Shown here piece by piece: positions 17,564-25,593 of a DNA stretch of 64,000 nucleotides; the stretch's first letter is position 1, and the number at the start of each line of letters is the position of its first letter. The position numbers were made by a program, and so were the translations under genes. The stretch spans positions 51,708 to 115,707 of the forward strand of contig NZ_VUNI01000008.1 of NCBI RefSeq assembly GCF_009695765.1. Reading direction: 5' to 3'. Source of the stretch: Roseburia porci. GTDB taxonomy: Bacteria; Bacillota; Clostridia; Lachnospirales; Lachnospiraceae. The notes under the pieces are model-generated. The model worked only from the letters and a program-made list of their open reading frames with translations, was not told the DNA's origin and did not search any database.

Positions 17564-18536
17564 CAGAATGGCACTGGGAAGACAGGCAAAGGAACTGGGG
17601 TTTGTAAGAGATACCTTTGAAAAAGTATGCAGACTTGCAGATGTATTGAAATTCTTTGAGGGTGATGATTTACTTTCAGAATATCTGGCATTAAAGGGAG
17701 GCACTGCAATCAATCTTACGATACTGGATTTACCGAGACTGTCCGTTGATATAGATTTGGATTTTTCAAAGAATATGCCACGAGAAGAAATGCTTGAGGT
17801 CAGGGAAATGCTGAGCAGCCGTATCAGCAAATATATGGAGGCAAACGGATACCGGCTGAGTCCGAAATCAAAGAATCATCATGCATTGGATTCCTTTGTT
17901 TATGAATACCAGAACGCAGGAGGGATGAAAGATAACCTGAAAATAGAAATCAACTATATGCTCAGGTGTCATGTTCTGCCTGTGGTAAGAAGAAAGGTAT
18001 ATCTTCCGTGGATGACGGATGAACTAACTGTGTTGTCTGTTGATCCGATAGAGATATTTGGTGCAAAGATTGTAGCATTGTTGACAAGAACAGCAACAAG
18101 AGATTTATATGATGTTCATAATATGATTACACATGAGCTGTTCGATGAATCGCAACTGGATATGCTTAGAAAATGTGTAGTATTCTACAGTGCAATCGGA
18201 GGAGAGCATCCGCCAAAGGAATTTGCCATAGAAAATGTTGGAAAAGTAACCAAACGCAGTATTACAACGGATTTGTATCCAGTTCTTCGGCATGGAGAGA
18301 GATTTGAACTGACTGCAGTCCAGAATGAGGTAAGAACGTATCTTTCAGGCTTCTTGAATCCAACCAAGGAGGAGCAAATTTTCTGGAGTGCTTTCGAGAA
18401 AGGTATATATGAGCCACAATTTGTATTTGAGGGAGCTGAGTTGCAAAGAATCAAGGAACATCCGATGGCATTATGGAAGTGTCGCAGTAAAGAACAGAAT
18501 ATCAAGACGGAGCCTGTCAAGGGAAGAGTTCGATAA
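17550..18536 (+). CDS. abiEii: AbiEii nucleotidyltransferase toxin
   Basis: 328 residues of the AbiEii/AbiGii family (PF08843). The nucleotidyltransferase motif is visible as LALKGGTAINL followed by PRLSVDIDLDFS (metal-binding Asp pair), with NLKIEINYMLRC supplying a further acidic position and LTRTATRDLYDVHNM in the C-terminal helix region. AbiEii-type toxins transfer nucleotides to RNA acceptors and halt growth. ATG 17550 lies 9 nt after AAGGAG, which is inside abiEi. A terminator follows at 18564. Confidence 0.92.
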   Translation: MMQFDRMALGRQAKELGFVRDTFEKVCRLADVLKFFEGDDLLSEYLALKGGTAINLTILDLPRLSVDIDLDFSKNMPREEMLEVREMLSSRISKYMEANGYRLSPKSKNHHALDSFVYEYQNAGGMKDNLKIEINYMLRCHVLPVVRRKVYLPWMTDELTVLSVDPIEIFGAKIVALLTRTATRDLYDVHNMITHELFDESQLDMLRKCVVFYSAIGGEHPPKEFAIENVGKVTKRSITTDLYPVLRHGERFELTAVQNEVRTYLSGFLNPTKEEQIFWSAFEKGIYEPQFVFEGAELQRIKEHPMALWKCRSKEQNIKTEPVKGRVR

Positions 18537-18563
18537 GGAATTCCAAGGGACAATGGCTACAAA

Positions 18564-18611
18564 GACAGAAAAATCCGGCATCTCCTTTTTGGATGCCGGT
18601 ATTTTTCTGTC
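18564..18611 (+). terminator. Terminator of the abiE operon
   Basis: Core stem CCGGCATC/GATGCCGG with outer GACAGAAAAAT/ATTTTTCTGTC arms; T-rich second arm. Confidence 0.75.
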
Positions 18612-18619
18612 CGGGGGTT

Positions 18620-18750
18620 CTTAGGGGGCAAAGCCCCTTAAGCAGGTAGCACCGATGGTGCAGACAATGAGGAGAAAAAGAAATGCGGGGTGCCTTGGGG
18701 CACTTCGCATTTCTTTTTTGACGAATTGGCAAGCCAGCGGTACTACCTGC
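18620..18750 (+). ncRNA. Candidate cloverleaf structure upstream of the mobilization genes
   Basis: Outer stem GCAGGTAG/CTACCTGC (18642-18649/18743-18750) encloses three hairpins: CACC-GAT-GGTG (18650-18660), a long stem starting AAGAAATGCG and ending CGCATTTCTT (18679-18714), and TGGC-AA-GCCA (18727-18736). A fourth hairpin, CTTAGGGG-GCAAA-GCCCCTTAAG-like, precedes it (18620-18642). No ORF is credible here. The long hairpin carries a T-run and could also terminate. This may be a structured RNA or a single-strand DNA structure for transfer or replication. Confidence 0.45.
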
Positions 18751-18754
18751 CTAT

Positions 18755-18898
18755 ATCATCCACACCACATCGGAAAGAGAGGAGAAGATTTCTGCCAGAG
18801 AAAAGGGAGATGTGGGAAAGGCTGTCGGAGCATAGAGCGGAGACAGTCTTTCGGAAGTCTGCTGCGTTCTTTGCAGCGGACTGATCTGTGTGGATGAT
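18755..18898 (+). other. Nested inverted repeats (possible RNA or transfer-origin structure)
   Basis: ATCATCCACAC (18755-18765) pairs exactly with GTGTGGATGAT (18888-18898). Inside are AGTCTGCTGC/GCAGCGGACT (18856-18865/18873-18882, one G-T pair) and a competing CCACATC/GATGTGG pair (18765-18771/18809-18815). No coding frame is supported. Confidence 0.45.
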
Positions 18899-18979
18899 GT
18901 GCCCTGCTTGCGGAGAATTTCGGAAAAAGGTTATAGTACAACTTAAATATGGCTATGGCTGGATGATTTATGTTATTGT

Positions 18980-19133
18980 AGTGTAGCTAAGTTTAGAACA
19001 AGTGGCTATAAGCAGAACAGATTATGTAGCATCAGGAGAAAATACGGGCGATTTTAAAAAGCAGTAAGCTATGATTATCATTGATTGTGAAGCCGGTAGA
19101 AACCGGATTTATAGCCACTTTAGTGTAGGTAAA
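18980..19133 (+). other. Candidate oriT region: 12-bp inverted repeats and TAGTGTAGNTAA direct repeats
   Basis: AAGTGGCTATAA (19000-19011) and TTATAGCCACTT (19109-19120) are perfect inverted repeats 97 bp apart. TAGTGTAGNTAA occurs at 18980-18991 and 19122-19133, just outside each arm. A CCGGT-AGAA-ACCGG hairpin lies at 19093-19106. The location upstream of mobC and the relaxase is the usual place for oriT. Confidence 0.4.
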
Positions 19134-19227
19134 CATGTTGTAATTAGTATGCGGTTCAAGTTACAGACTGTGGCTGCATTTATAACAATACTGAGATACA
19201 GAAATAGAATAAAGGTACAGATAAAAG

Positions 19228-19276
19228 AAGGAAGCTGACATAGTGCAGAATAGCAATGTGTCTGGCTTCCTTTTTT
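19228..19276 (+). terminator. Orphan terminator before mobC
   Basis: Stem AAGGAAGC/GCTTCCTT (19228-19235/19265-19272), extended inward by TGACA/TGTCT, with a T6 run. No ORF precedes it, so it probably ends a non-coding transcript from the 18.7-19.2 kb region. Confidence 0.65.
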
Positions 19277-19296
19277 GTAGCAAAAGCCCGACAAGC

Positions 19297-19320
19297 GACA
19301 TTGTGCTTGCACAGAATGTC
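19297..19320 (+). other. Hairpin immediately before mobC, possible nick-proximal inverted repeat
   Basis: GACAT-TGTGC-TT-GCACA-GA-ATGTC folds into a 10-bp stem with a 2-nt bulge. It lies about 20 bp before the mobC ribosome site. Relaxases often recognise such hairpins beside nic; the nick site itself was not identified. Confidence 0.35.
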
Positions 19321-19355
19321 ATTTGCCATTTTATATACCAGAGAGGAGGGATTTT

Positions 19356-19709
19356 ATGGCGAACAGAACAAAGGACGAGGTTATTTATGTACGTGCGGAC
19401 AGGAGGCTGAAAGGCAGATTTGAAAAACAGAAGGAAGAAAGCGGATATAAAGGAAATGCTGATTTTGTAGGATATCTTTTGGATGTAAATGAGGGGAAAA
19501 GAGTGGACGGTGTGACGTTAAAGGAAGTCAGGGAGTTGCTGGCTGAGGCAGTGCATGAACTGAAGAAGCAGGGGGTGAATATCAATCAGATTGCACATGT
19601 TGTCAATATGTATGCAGAAATGTTTTCTGACAGTAACTTCAAAGCGACGAATTATTTTCTGAAAAAGATAGAAGACAAGCTGCTACAAATATCGGAGAAA
19701 CTGATATAA
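19356..19709 (+). CDS. MobC-like relaxosome accessory protein
   Basis: 117 residues. The N-terminal part (VIYVRADRRLKGRFEKQKEESGYKGNADFVGYLL) suits a ribbon-helix-helix DNA-binding unit. The C-terminal part contains the MobC motif KKQGVNINQIAHVVN. MobC proteins bind oriT and help the relaxase open the strands. ATG 19356 follows AGAGGAGGGA. The relaxase open frame begins directly after this stop codon. Confidence 0.88.
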   Translation: MANRTKDEVIYVRADRRLKGRFEKQKEESGYKGNADFVGYLLDVNEGKRVDGVTLKEVRELLAEAVHELKKQGVNINQIAHVVNMYAEMFSDSNFKATNYFLKKIEDKLLQISEKLI

Positions 19710-19733
19710 ATGGGCAGGGAAAGGAGCTGGATT

Positions 19734-21176
19734 ATGGGTGAAGTATACGGAAATGTAAATGTGAATTACAGCTATTGTAAATCTGTGGCACAGCTAAAAA
19801 GTGCAGACGATTATATTCTTGGAAGGCGAAAAGAACAGATTGCTGACGGTGTGGTGAAGACGCAGAATCATCTTTACAATGCATTTGGTTGTAACAGGGA
19901 TAATTTTTCCAACAGTCTGCTTATGACAAGAAAAATGCATGATAAGAAGTACAGCCGCTATAAACAGAAGGAGATTCTGGCACAGAAGCTGTCTCTATCC
20001 TTCCATCCGGATGATAACGGTAAACTTACCTATGAAGATGCCTACAGAATTGCAGAAGAGTTTGCAAGAGAGTTTTTCTGGTCAAAAGGCTATGAGGTAT
20101 TATTTGCAGTGCATACAGATACTGAGCATATTCATGTGCATTTTCTGGTGAGTAACTGTAACCTGAGAGATGGAAAGTCATTTCGCAGAGGACCGGCAGA
20201 ACTTAAGGAAATGTGCAGATTTTTTGGAGAACAGTGCAGGGAGCATGGATTGACACATTCTTATAGGGATACTTACTATGTAAAGGATAAGAGCCGTGAG
20301 AAATGTAGCTTTGCGGAATACCAGATGAAAAAGAGAGAAAAGTTATCATTCCGGGAAGAGATGAAGATATACCTTAGAATTGCAATGAACTGTCCGGAAA
20401 CAAAGACACTGGAGGATGTGATCCGTTATGTAAAAGAACATTTTCTGTTGGATGTGAGGCTGCGTGGTAACACAATCTCCTACTCTCTTCCGTACAGACG
20501 AAAGAAAAACGGAGAGCCTGTTTCGGTCAGAGGCAAGAGACTTGGTGAGAGGTTTACAGCCGCAGGAATCAAAGCATATTTGGAGCAGAAGGAAAAAAAG
20601 CGAATAGAGTATCAGCGGATTGAAGCAGATATTGAGCAAATGAAAGGAAGCTTTCATGATTATGATGAGTGGGAGAAAGAGGCGGAAGAAACAATCCGGG
20701 AAGATAAGCCGGAAAACGAAAATCAGGAGAAAGACATTAGTATTTATGAAGGTTTTGACCGGTTCTGCGAAAAAGAAGATATCAGCGAAGAGGATGAAGA
20801 TATTTTCTATGGTGCTGCATTTGAGCAGTTTAACAGGGAATGGCAGGGGGAAGCAGAGGCTGCTGACACAGTTCAATGTGAGAATAAAGAAACAAAGAGT
20901 GTACAAAGGGAAAATCTTAAGAGCATAGAGCCGGATTATAAAAAGATGTCGCTGCAGGAACGTGTGAAAATACTTCCGGAGCCAACCGCGGATGTTATGG
21001 AAGAACTGCGAATGTACGAAAAAAGAATGGGCTATGATAAGGATACGATGCGTAGTATGCGGTATAAGATGAGTGTGTATGATGAATTTTTGGAGGAGTA
21101 TGAGGCGAGAAAGAAACTGTGGGGAACAGAAAGGGTTAGAAATTTTGAGAAACGAAAGGATAGGGGAAATAGATAA
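19734..21176 (+). CDS. Relaxase / mobilization nuclease
   Basis: 480 residues. The N-terminal relaxase domain (MobA/VirD2-like, PF03432) has an early tyrosine-containing region (NYSYCKS) and the metal-binding histidines H127, H132, H134 and H136 in HTDTEHIHVHFLVSNCN. The C-terminal half is highly charged and acidic (residues about 300-400) and may bind a partner. The enzyme would nick oriT and pilot the strand through a helper's secretion system. ATG 19734 lies 7 nt after AAGGAG; an ATG at 19710 is possible. No coupling protein gene is in the element. Confidence 0.92.
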   Translation: MGEVYGNVNVNYSYCKSVAQLKSADDYILGRRKEQIADGVVKTQNHLYNAFGCNRDNFSNSLLMTRKMHDKKYSRYKQKEILAQKLSLSFHPDDNGKLTYEDAYRIAEEFAREFFWSKGYEVLFAVHTDTEHIHVHFLVSNCNLRDGKSFRRGPAELKEMCRFFGEQCREHGLTHSYRDTYYVKDKSREKCSFAEYQMKKREKLSFREEMKIYLRIAMNCPETKTLEDVIRYVKEHFLLDVRLRGNTISYSLPYRRKKNGEPVSVRGKRLGERFTAAGIKAYLEQKEKKRIEYQRIEADIEQMKGSFHDYDEWEKEAEETIREDKPENENQEKDISIYEGFDRFCEKEDISEEDEDIFYGAAFEQFNREWQGEAEAADTVQCENKETKSVQRENLKSIEPDYKKMSLQERVKILPEPTADVMEELRMYEKRMGYDKDTMRSMRYKMSVYDEFLEEYEARKKLWGTERVRNFEKRKDRGNR

Positions 21177-21273
21177 GAGAAAGTAAATTAAATTTGTATA
21201 TCCAAACTACTGATTATTCATTTCAGTACAAAACAGAAAAGATTTATGGTATACTGAAAAAGGTTTATTGCAA

Positions 21274-22797
21274 ATGAAACGAGGTGTTTTTTTGGATAAT
21301 CACAAGAAATATGTACTGTGGATTATTGATATAGCAAAATTACTGGCAGTTGTTTGTGGTGCAACTCTGCTAGGAATATTGTTTGTAAAGTCGGGATTTC
21401 CCGAAACAAACATTGTTGTAATCTATATCTTTGCGGTACTTTTAGTGGCACGTTTTACAAAAGGTTATTTTTATGGGATTCTGTCCTCAGTCGTGTGTCT
21501 TTTATGTTTTAATTATTTTTTTACGGCACCTTATCATACTCTGGCAGTCAATGATCCGAGCTACATGATAACCTTTTGTATCATGTTGATTACAGCACTG
21601 ATTACTAGTGCACTTACGACAAAGGAAAAGTTGATGACAATGGAAGCTACCAGAAAAGGTATGGAGAGTCAGACACTCTATATGCTTTCCAGCAAACTTT
21701 CTGATGCAGCAGATATCGAAGCTGTAATAAAGATAGCGGTGGAGAGTATGAGTAGATTATTACAGGTAAATGTAGGATGTATCTATGTAGGAGAACAGGC
21801 AGAACCAATCTATATTCAGCAGCTTGAAAAAGAGCAGCTCCACAGAAGTGTTACAGATGTTGATGAAATCCGTAGAAAATTTACAAATCTACGAACAGAA
21901 TATCTGGAGAATGAGGAAAGCTGGACCTTTCCGGTCAACGGGCAGAACAGACTTTTGGCAGTTATCATGATTGACAGAAAAGTATCAGAAGAAGAACTTT
22001 CCTCGAATAAGAAACTGATTCATTCCATGATTGAAAATATTTCTCTTGCATTGGAACGTATTGAGATTACCATTGAAAGAGTAAGAGACCGACAACGGAT
22101 GGAACGAGAAAGGGAGAGAGCAAATCTTCTCAGAGCAATTTCTCATGATTTGCGCACACCTCTTTCCGGAATTATGGGTTCTGCGGAAATGTTAATGGAT
22201 ATGACCGAAAAGGATGATAATCGCCAGAAACTTTTAAAAGGCATTTATCAGGATGCGGACTGGTTGAAATCATTGGTGGAAAATATACTAAGCTTGACAA
22301 GATTGCAGGATGGAAAGATATTAGTACATAAAGAAATGGAGGCACTGGAAGAGGTTATTGCATGTGCGGTGGCACACATAGAAAAAAATTATCCTGACAG
22401 GGAAATACAGGTTGAGATACCGGAAGATTTTAGAATGGTTCCTATGGATGCGAAGCTGATTGAACAGGTAATCACCAATCTGTTGGATAATGCGGTAAAG
22501 CACACTACTTGTGAGGAAGCGGTTACAGTCTGTGTAAGCTATTTGCCTGACAAGGCACAGGTGACAGTCAAGGACGAAGGAGAAGGGATTGCGAAGGAGG
22601 ATGAAGGAAATCTGTTCCAGATTTTTTATACCTCAAAGACAAGAGCTGCAGATGTCAGAAAGGGGATTGGACTTGGACTTACAATCTGCGAAACAGTTGT
22701 GAATGCTCATGGCGGAACGATTACCGGAAGAAACAGGAAAGATGGTAAGGGTGCTGAGTTTATCTTTACACTACCGGTATCTGTTCAGGAAGAATAA
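21274..22797 (+). CDS. KdpD-like sensor histidine kinase lacking the KdpD N-terminal sensor module
   Basis: 507 residues. The protein begins directly with the four-helix DUF4118 membrane domain of KdpD (residues about 15-115), then a GAF-like region, a dimerisation helix with phospho-acceptor His291 (ISHDLRTPLSGIMGS), N-box VITNLLDNAVKHT and G-boxes DEGEGI and KGIGLGLTICE. The usual KdpD/Usp cytoplasmic module (about 370 residues) is absent. A TATACT -10 lies at 21250-21255, so a TTG at 21292 after GAGGTG is a serious alternative start. It is followed at once by the kdpE-like gene, and its likely targets are Trk genes rather than kdpFABC. Confidence 0.85.
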   Translation: MKRGVFLDNHKKYVLWIIDIAKLLAVVCGATLLGILFVKSGFPETNIVVIYIFAVLLVARFTKGYFYGILSSVVCLLCFNYFFTAPYHTLAVNDPSYMITFCIMLITALITSALTTKEKLMTMEATRKGMESQTLYMLSSKLSDAADIEAVIKIAVESMSRLLQVNVGCIYVGEQAEPIYIQQLEKEQLHRSVTDVDEIRRKFTNLRTEYLENEESWTFPVNGQNRLLAVIMIDRKVSEEELSSNKKLIHSMIENISLALERIEITIERVRDRQRMERERERANLLRAISHDLRTPLSGIMGSAEMLMDMTEKDDNRQKLLKGIYQDADWLKSLVENILSLTRLQDGKILVHKEMEALEEVIACAVAHIEKNYPDREIQVEIPEDFRMVPMDAKLIEQVITNLLDNAVKHTTCEEAVTVCVSYLPDKAQVTVKDEGEGIAKEDEGNLFQIFYTSKTRAADVRKGIGLGLTICETVVNAHGGTITGRNRKDGKGAEFIFTLPVSVQEE

Positions 22798-22823
22798 TTG
22801 TGAAGAAAGAAGGAAGAAAGCCA

Positions 22824-23537
22824 ATGATTCAGGAAAAAATACTTGTGGTAGAGGATGACATACAAATTCAGAATTTTATGGTATATACACTTGAAAATGC
22901 AGGATTTGAAGTTGCAGCGGTGCCTAGTGGAAAAGAAGCGATTGAATGTATGATAAGAAAGGACATAGACTTAATCCTGCTTGATCTGGGGCTGCCGGAT
23001 ATGGACGGTATGGATGTTTTACACAAAGTCAGGGAATGGTCTGGTGTGCCAATTATTATAGTTTCAGCAAGAGATCAGGACAAGGAGAAAGTAACAGCTC
23101 TTGATGATGGAGCAGATGATTATTTGACAAAACCATTTTCTGCTACTGAGTTAATGGCAAGAATCAGGGTTGCCCTGAGACATTACTATCGGATGAATCA
23201 AAAGGAAGAAGCACAGATGCCTGATGATGCAGTTTACACCAACGGAGATATATGCTTGGATAATGGTAAGCATATTGTATATAAATGCGGACAGGAGATA
23301 CATCTGACGCCAATGGAATATAACCTTTTGTATCTTTTTATGAGAAACCCGGGTAAAGTGCTGACATACCATACAATTCTACAAAAAATCTGGGGAGATG
23401 GTTATGGTGAAGATACACAGGTCTTACGTTCTGCCATGGCATCAACCAGAAGAAAGATTGAGAATAATCCTGCAAAACCAGAATATATACAGACAGAAAT
23501 CGGTATTGGTTACCGTATGAGGGAAAGAGACAAGTAA
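22824..23537 (+). CDS. KdpE-like OmpR-family response regulator
   Basis: 237 residues. The receiver domain has acidic pocket VEDD (residues 9-12), phospho-acceptor Asp54 (LLDLGLPDMDG) and Lys in LTKPFSATEL. The C-terminal winged helix shows LTPMEYNLLYLFMRNPGKVLTY and RRKIENNPAKPEYIQTEIGIGYRM, as in KdpE. OmpR-family regulators bind tandem direct repeats one helical turn apart, which matches the ATTCYSACA arrays at 23635 and 24327. ATG 22824 follows AGAAGGAAG; the upstream GTG at 22800 is less likely. Confidence 0.92.
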   Translation: MIQEKILVVEDDIQIQNFMVYTLENAGFEVAAVPSGKEAIECMIRKDIDLILLDLGLPDMDGMDVLHKVREWSGVPIIIVSARDQDKEKVTALDDGADDYLTKPFSATELMARIRVALRHYYRMNQKEEAQMPDDAVYTNGDICLDNGKHIVYKCGQEIHLTPMEYNLLYLFMRNPGKVLTYHTILQKIWGDGYGEDTQVLRSAMASTRRKIENNPAKPEYIQTEIGIGYRMRERDK

Positions 23538-23559
23538 AGATAAAAACTTCATTTAATCT

Positions 23560-23610
23560 AAAAAGCAGATAATCTTAAAATCATATGTTTTAAGGTTATC
23601 TGCTTTTTTT
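23560..23610 (+). terminator. Terminator of the kdpDE-like operon
   Basis: Stem AAAAAGCAGATAA.TCTTAAAA / TTTTAAGGTTATCTGCTTTTT with a final T-run. Confidence 0.85.
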
Positions 23611-23634
23611 ACATCATTTTTATACATGGTTATC

Positions 23635-23702
23635 ATTCTTACAGAATTCTCACAAGGCATAAGGCAATTCCCACACTATTCTGACAAGGAACAAATTATA
23701 AT
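23635..23702 (+). promoter_or_regulatory. Promoter with four ATTCYSACA boxes (probable KdpE-like regulator sites)
   Basis: Boxes ATTCTTACA (23635), ATTCTCACA (23646), ATTCCCACA (23667) and ATTCTGACA (23678) form two pairs with 11-bp spacing, the pairs being 21 bp apart. TATAAT (23697-23702) starts 10 bp after the last box. There is no recognisable -35. This is the pattern of an activator-dependent promoter of the PhoB/KdpE class. Confidence 0.7.
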
Positions 23703-23729
23703 ACAGGTAGAGCAAAGGAGGAATGTGAC

Positions 23730-24086
23730 ATGAGTAATACATTGGAAGAAAGATGTAGGAAATTGATTTTACAAAGAAAATTTGAACAATGTCAAAAAGA
23801 AATAGGAACTGCTATGGCAGAAAATCCTCATTGGGCAATTCCGCATAATTTGATGGGAATTTTAATGGAGAAGGAATCAAACCATATACTTGCCATGAAG
23901 CATTTTCGTGCTGCTTATGCACTGGATCCTACTTATGTTCCTGCACGGTATAACATGGAACAGTATGGGCAGATATATCCAACAGGAAAATGTGCCTTTA
24001 CGGAAGAGGATTGTCCGGTTAAAAATGATCAGCAGTTTGAATTAGTCTATGATGAGCATCATGTTGGTCATTTTGTACGAAAGTAA
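23730..24086 (+). CDS. Small TPR-like protein of the element's potassium locus
   Basis: 118 residues with one or two tetratricopeptide-like helical pairs (QRKFEQCQKEIGTAMAENP and NHILAMKHFRAAYALDPTYVPAR), then a short tail with two cysteines (TGKCAFTEEDC). It has no membrane segment. It carries the same repeat-box promoter as the trk operon, so it is probably co-regulated with it. The function is unknown; a scaffold or regulator role is only inference. Confidence 0.75.
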   Translation: MSNTLEERCRKLILQRKFEQCQKEIGTAMAENPHWAIPHNLMGILMEKESNHILAMKHFRAAYALDPTYVPARYNMEQYGQIYPTGKCAFTEEDCPVKNDQQFELVYDEHHVGHFVRK

Positions 24087-24212
24087 AGATATAATTCAAT
24101 AGTTTAAAAGTTCTTAACATAGGAAAGTGCCTTCTTAATACACGTTTAAATTTGTAACAGATATTCAAAAAGCAAAGTGGAACTATCTTTTTGAAAAAGG
24201 AGGTCATAGAAA

Positions 24213-24263
24213 ATGTATACATATTCAGATTGGTTATTGTATGGAAAAGTGGGAATATATTAA
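24213..24263 (+). CDS. Possible 16-residue peptide or leader ORF
   Basis: ATG 24213 follows a near-perfect AAGGAGG (24198-24204) and encodes MYTYSDWLLYGKVGIY before TAA. The peptide is aromatic-rich and too short for a domain. It lies between the TPR gene and the repeat-box promoter of trk. A small hairpin (CAGTGA/TCACTG, 24274-24290) follows. It may be a real micropeptide or a translated leader; only the ribosome site supports it. Confidence 0.45.
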   Translation: MYTYSDWLLYGKVGIY

Positions 24264-24326
24264 ATGGATACGTCAGTGAGTTGTTCACTGCCCGACTTTA
24301 TTTCTTTGAGAATATCGTAAGATATA

Positions 24327-24453
24327 TTTCTCACAGCTTTCTTGCATGAATCACACTTTTTCACAACATTCTCACATAGACAAAGAATTCTCACAACATT
24401 CACACACCGATGCGATGATTCCCACACCATTCTGACAGAAGAAAAATTATAAT
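24327..24453 (+). promoter_or_regulatory. trk operon promoter with six or seven ATTCYSACA-type boxes
   Basis: Boxes at 24327, 24357, 24368, 24387, 24398, 24418 and 24429 include TTTCTCACA, TTTTTCACA, ATTCTCACA (twice), ATTCACACA, ATTCCCACA and ATTCTGACA. Pairs 24357/24368, 24387/24398 and 24418/24429 are all 11 bp apart. TATAAT (24448-24453) starts 10 bp after the last box, exactly as upstream of 23730. The last 48 bp of the two promoters are close copies. Confidence 0.75.
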
Positions 24454-24482
24454 ACAGACAGAGATTAAAGGAGGATAAGCCT

Positions 24483-24914
24483 ATGGAAAAAAGCTATACA
24501 ATTATTGCAGGTTGTGGGCGTTTAGGAGCAAGCATTGCAGGTAAGCTATCGGAGCAAAAAAAAGATGTTATGATTATTGACCGTGACAAGACATCTTTTC
24601 GTAAATTACCTATATCTTTTGGAGGATTGACGCTGGCTGCAAGTGTAACAGATTTGGAAAGATTGAAAGCGGCAGAAATAGATAAGGCAACAGTATTTAT
24701 TGCAGTGACAGATGATGACTGCACAAATATTTGTGCAGCACAGATTGCAAAAAAGGTATTTCATATAGAAAAAGTGGTAACACGAATTTATGACGAAGAA
24801 AAAATATCTCTTGTAGCGGGAATGGGAATTGATACTATTTGTCCGACCAGGTTATCTGAGAAAGAAATTGCTGATTATATTCAGATAGGAGGACGGGATT
24901 ATGTGGGGAAATAA
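24483..24914 (+). CDS. TrkA-like RCK-N potassium-uptake regulator, single domain
   Basis: 143 residues forming one Rossmann RCK-N domain: nucleotide loop IIAGCGRLGASIAGKL, acidic strand end MIIDRD and AVTDDDCTNICAAQIAKK. There is no TrkA-C domain. Such proteins bind NAD(H) or ATP/ADP and gate Trk/Ktr channels. It overlaps the next gene, a second TrkA-like protein, by 14 bp, so the two may form a heteromeric regulatory ring. Confidence 0.9.
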   Translation: MEKSYTIIAGCGRLGASIAGKLSEQKKDVMIIDRDKTSFRKLPISFGGLTLAASVTDLERLKAAEIDKATVFIAVTDDDCTNICAAQIAKKVFHIEKVVTRIYDEEKISLVAGMGIDTICPTRLSEKEIADYIQIGGRDYVGK

Positions 24915-25593
24915 AAAGAAAAAAAAGAGTATTTTGATAGTAGGTGGATTTGATGAAGCAAGATCACTTGCTAATTCGCTCCTCGAAAAAGATTATCGTG
25001 TAACTGTAGTCAATAAAAATTATGAGGATTGTGAAAAACTTGCAGAACTTAATAAGCTGAATGTGATATATGGAGATGGAAGTAAAAAATTCATATTGGA
25101 GGATGCTGATGCAGCATCCTGTCAGGTGGCGATTGCTTTAACCGGAAGCGATGAAACAAATTTGATCATCTGTGAAATGTGTAAGGAATTTTTTCATGTG
25201 GAAAAGACGGTTTCCATGTTAAATGATCCGTCAAAAACAGATTTTTTTTACCAGATGGGAATTGACCGGGTGGTATGTGCATTAAACATGATTACCAATA
25301 TTATGGAAGAAAATGCTCTTATGGATGAAATGATGAAAATGATTCCGCTTGAGGAGGGAAGACTTCACATTGCAGAGACGGCAATCTTACATAATTCTAC
25401 ACTAATAGGGAAGAAGCTATGGGAACTAAATCTTCCGAAAGAGATTATTATCGGCTGTATTTTAAGAGGTGATCAGAGTTTAATTCCAAGAGGAGATACA
25501 AGTGTAAAAGAAGGAGATGTATTGCTCATGATTACCTCAGACAAGAATAAACTTAACGAAATAAAGGAGTTGACAAAAGTTGATTACTCATGA
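24901..25593 (+). CDS. TrkA-family regulator with RCK-N and RCK-C domains
   Basis: 230 residues. The RCK-N domain (SILIVGGFDEARSLANSLLEKDYRVTVVNK) lacks the usual GxGxxG third glycine, so nucleotide binding may be altered. The C-terminal TrkA-C domain (residues about 150-228, HNSTLIGKKLWELNLPKEIII, GDVLLMITSDKN) is the small-ligand site that binds c-di-AMP in some KtrA/TrkA proteins. It overlaps both neighbours (14 bp each), which implies translational coupling in a trk operon. Confidence 0.9.
   Translation: MWGNKKKKKSILIVGGFDEARSLANSLLEKDYRVTVVNKNYEDCEKLAELNKLNVIYGDGSKKFILEDADAASCQVAIALTGSDETNLIICEMCKEFFHVEKTVSMLNDPSKTDFFYQMGIDRVVCALNMITNIMEENALMDEMMKMIPLEEGRLHIAETAILHNSTLIGKKLWELNLPKEIIIGCILRGDQSLIPRGDTSVKEGDVLLMITSDKNKLNEIKELTKVDYS

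Noticed and set aside
24087..24482. c-di-AMP or other riboswitch before the trk genes
   Set aside because: The region is explained by a short ORF and direct-repeat boxes just upstream of a -10; no riboswitch-like conserved core was seen.
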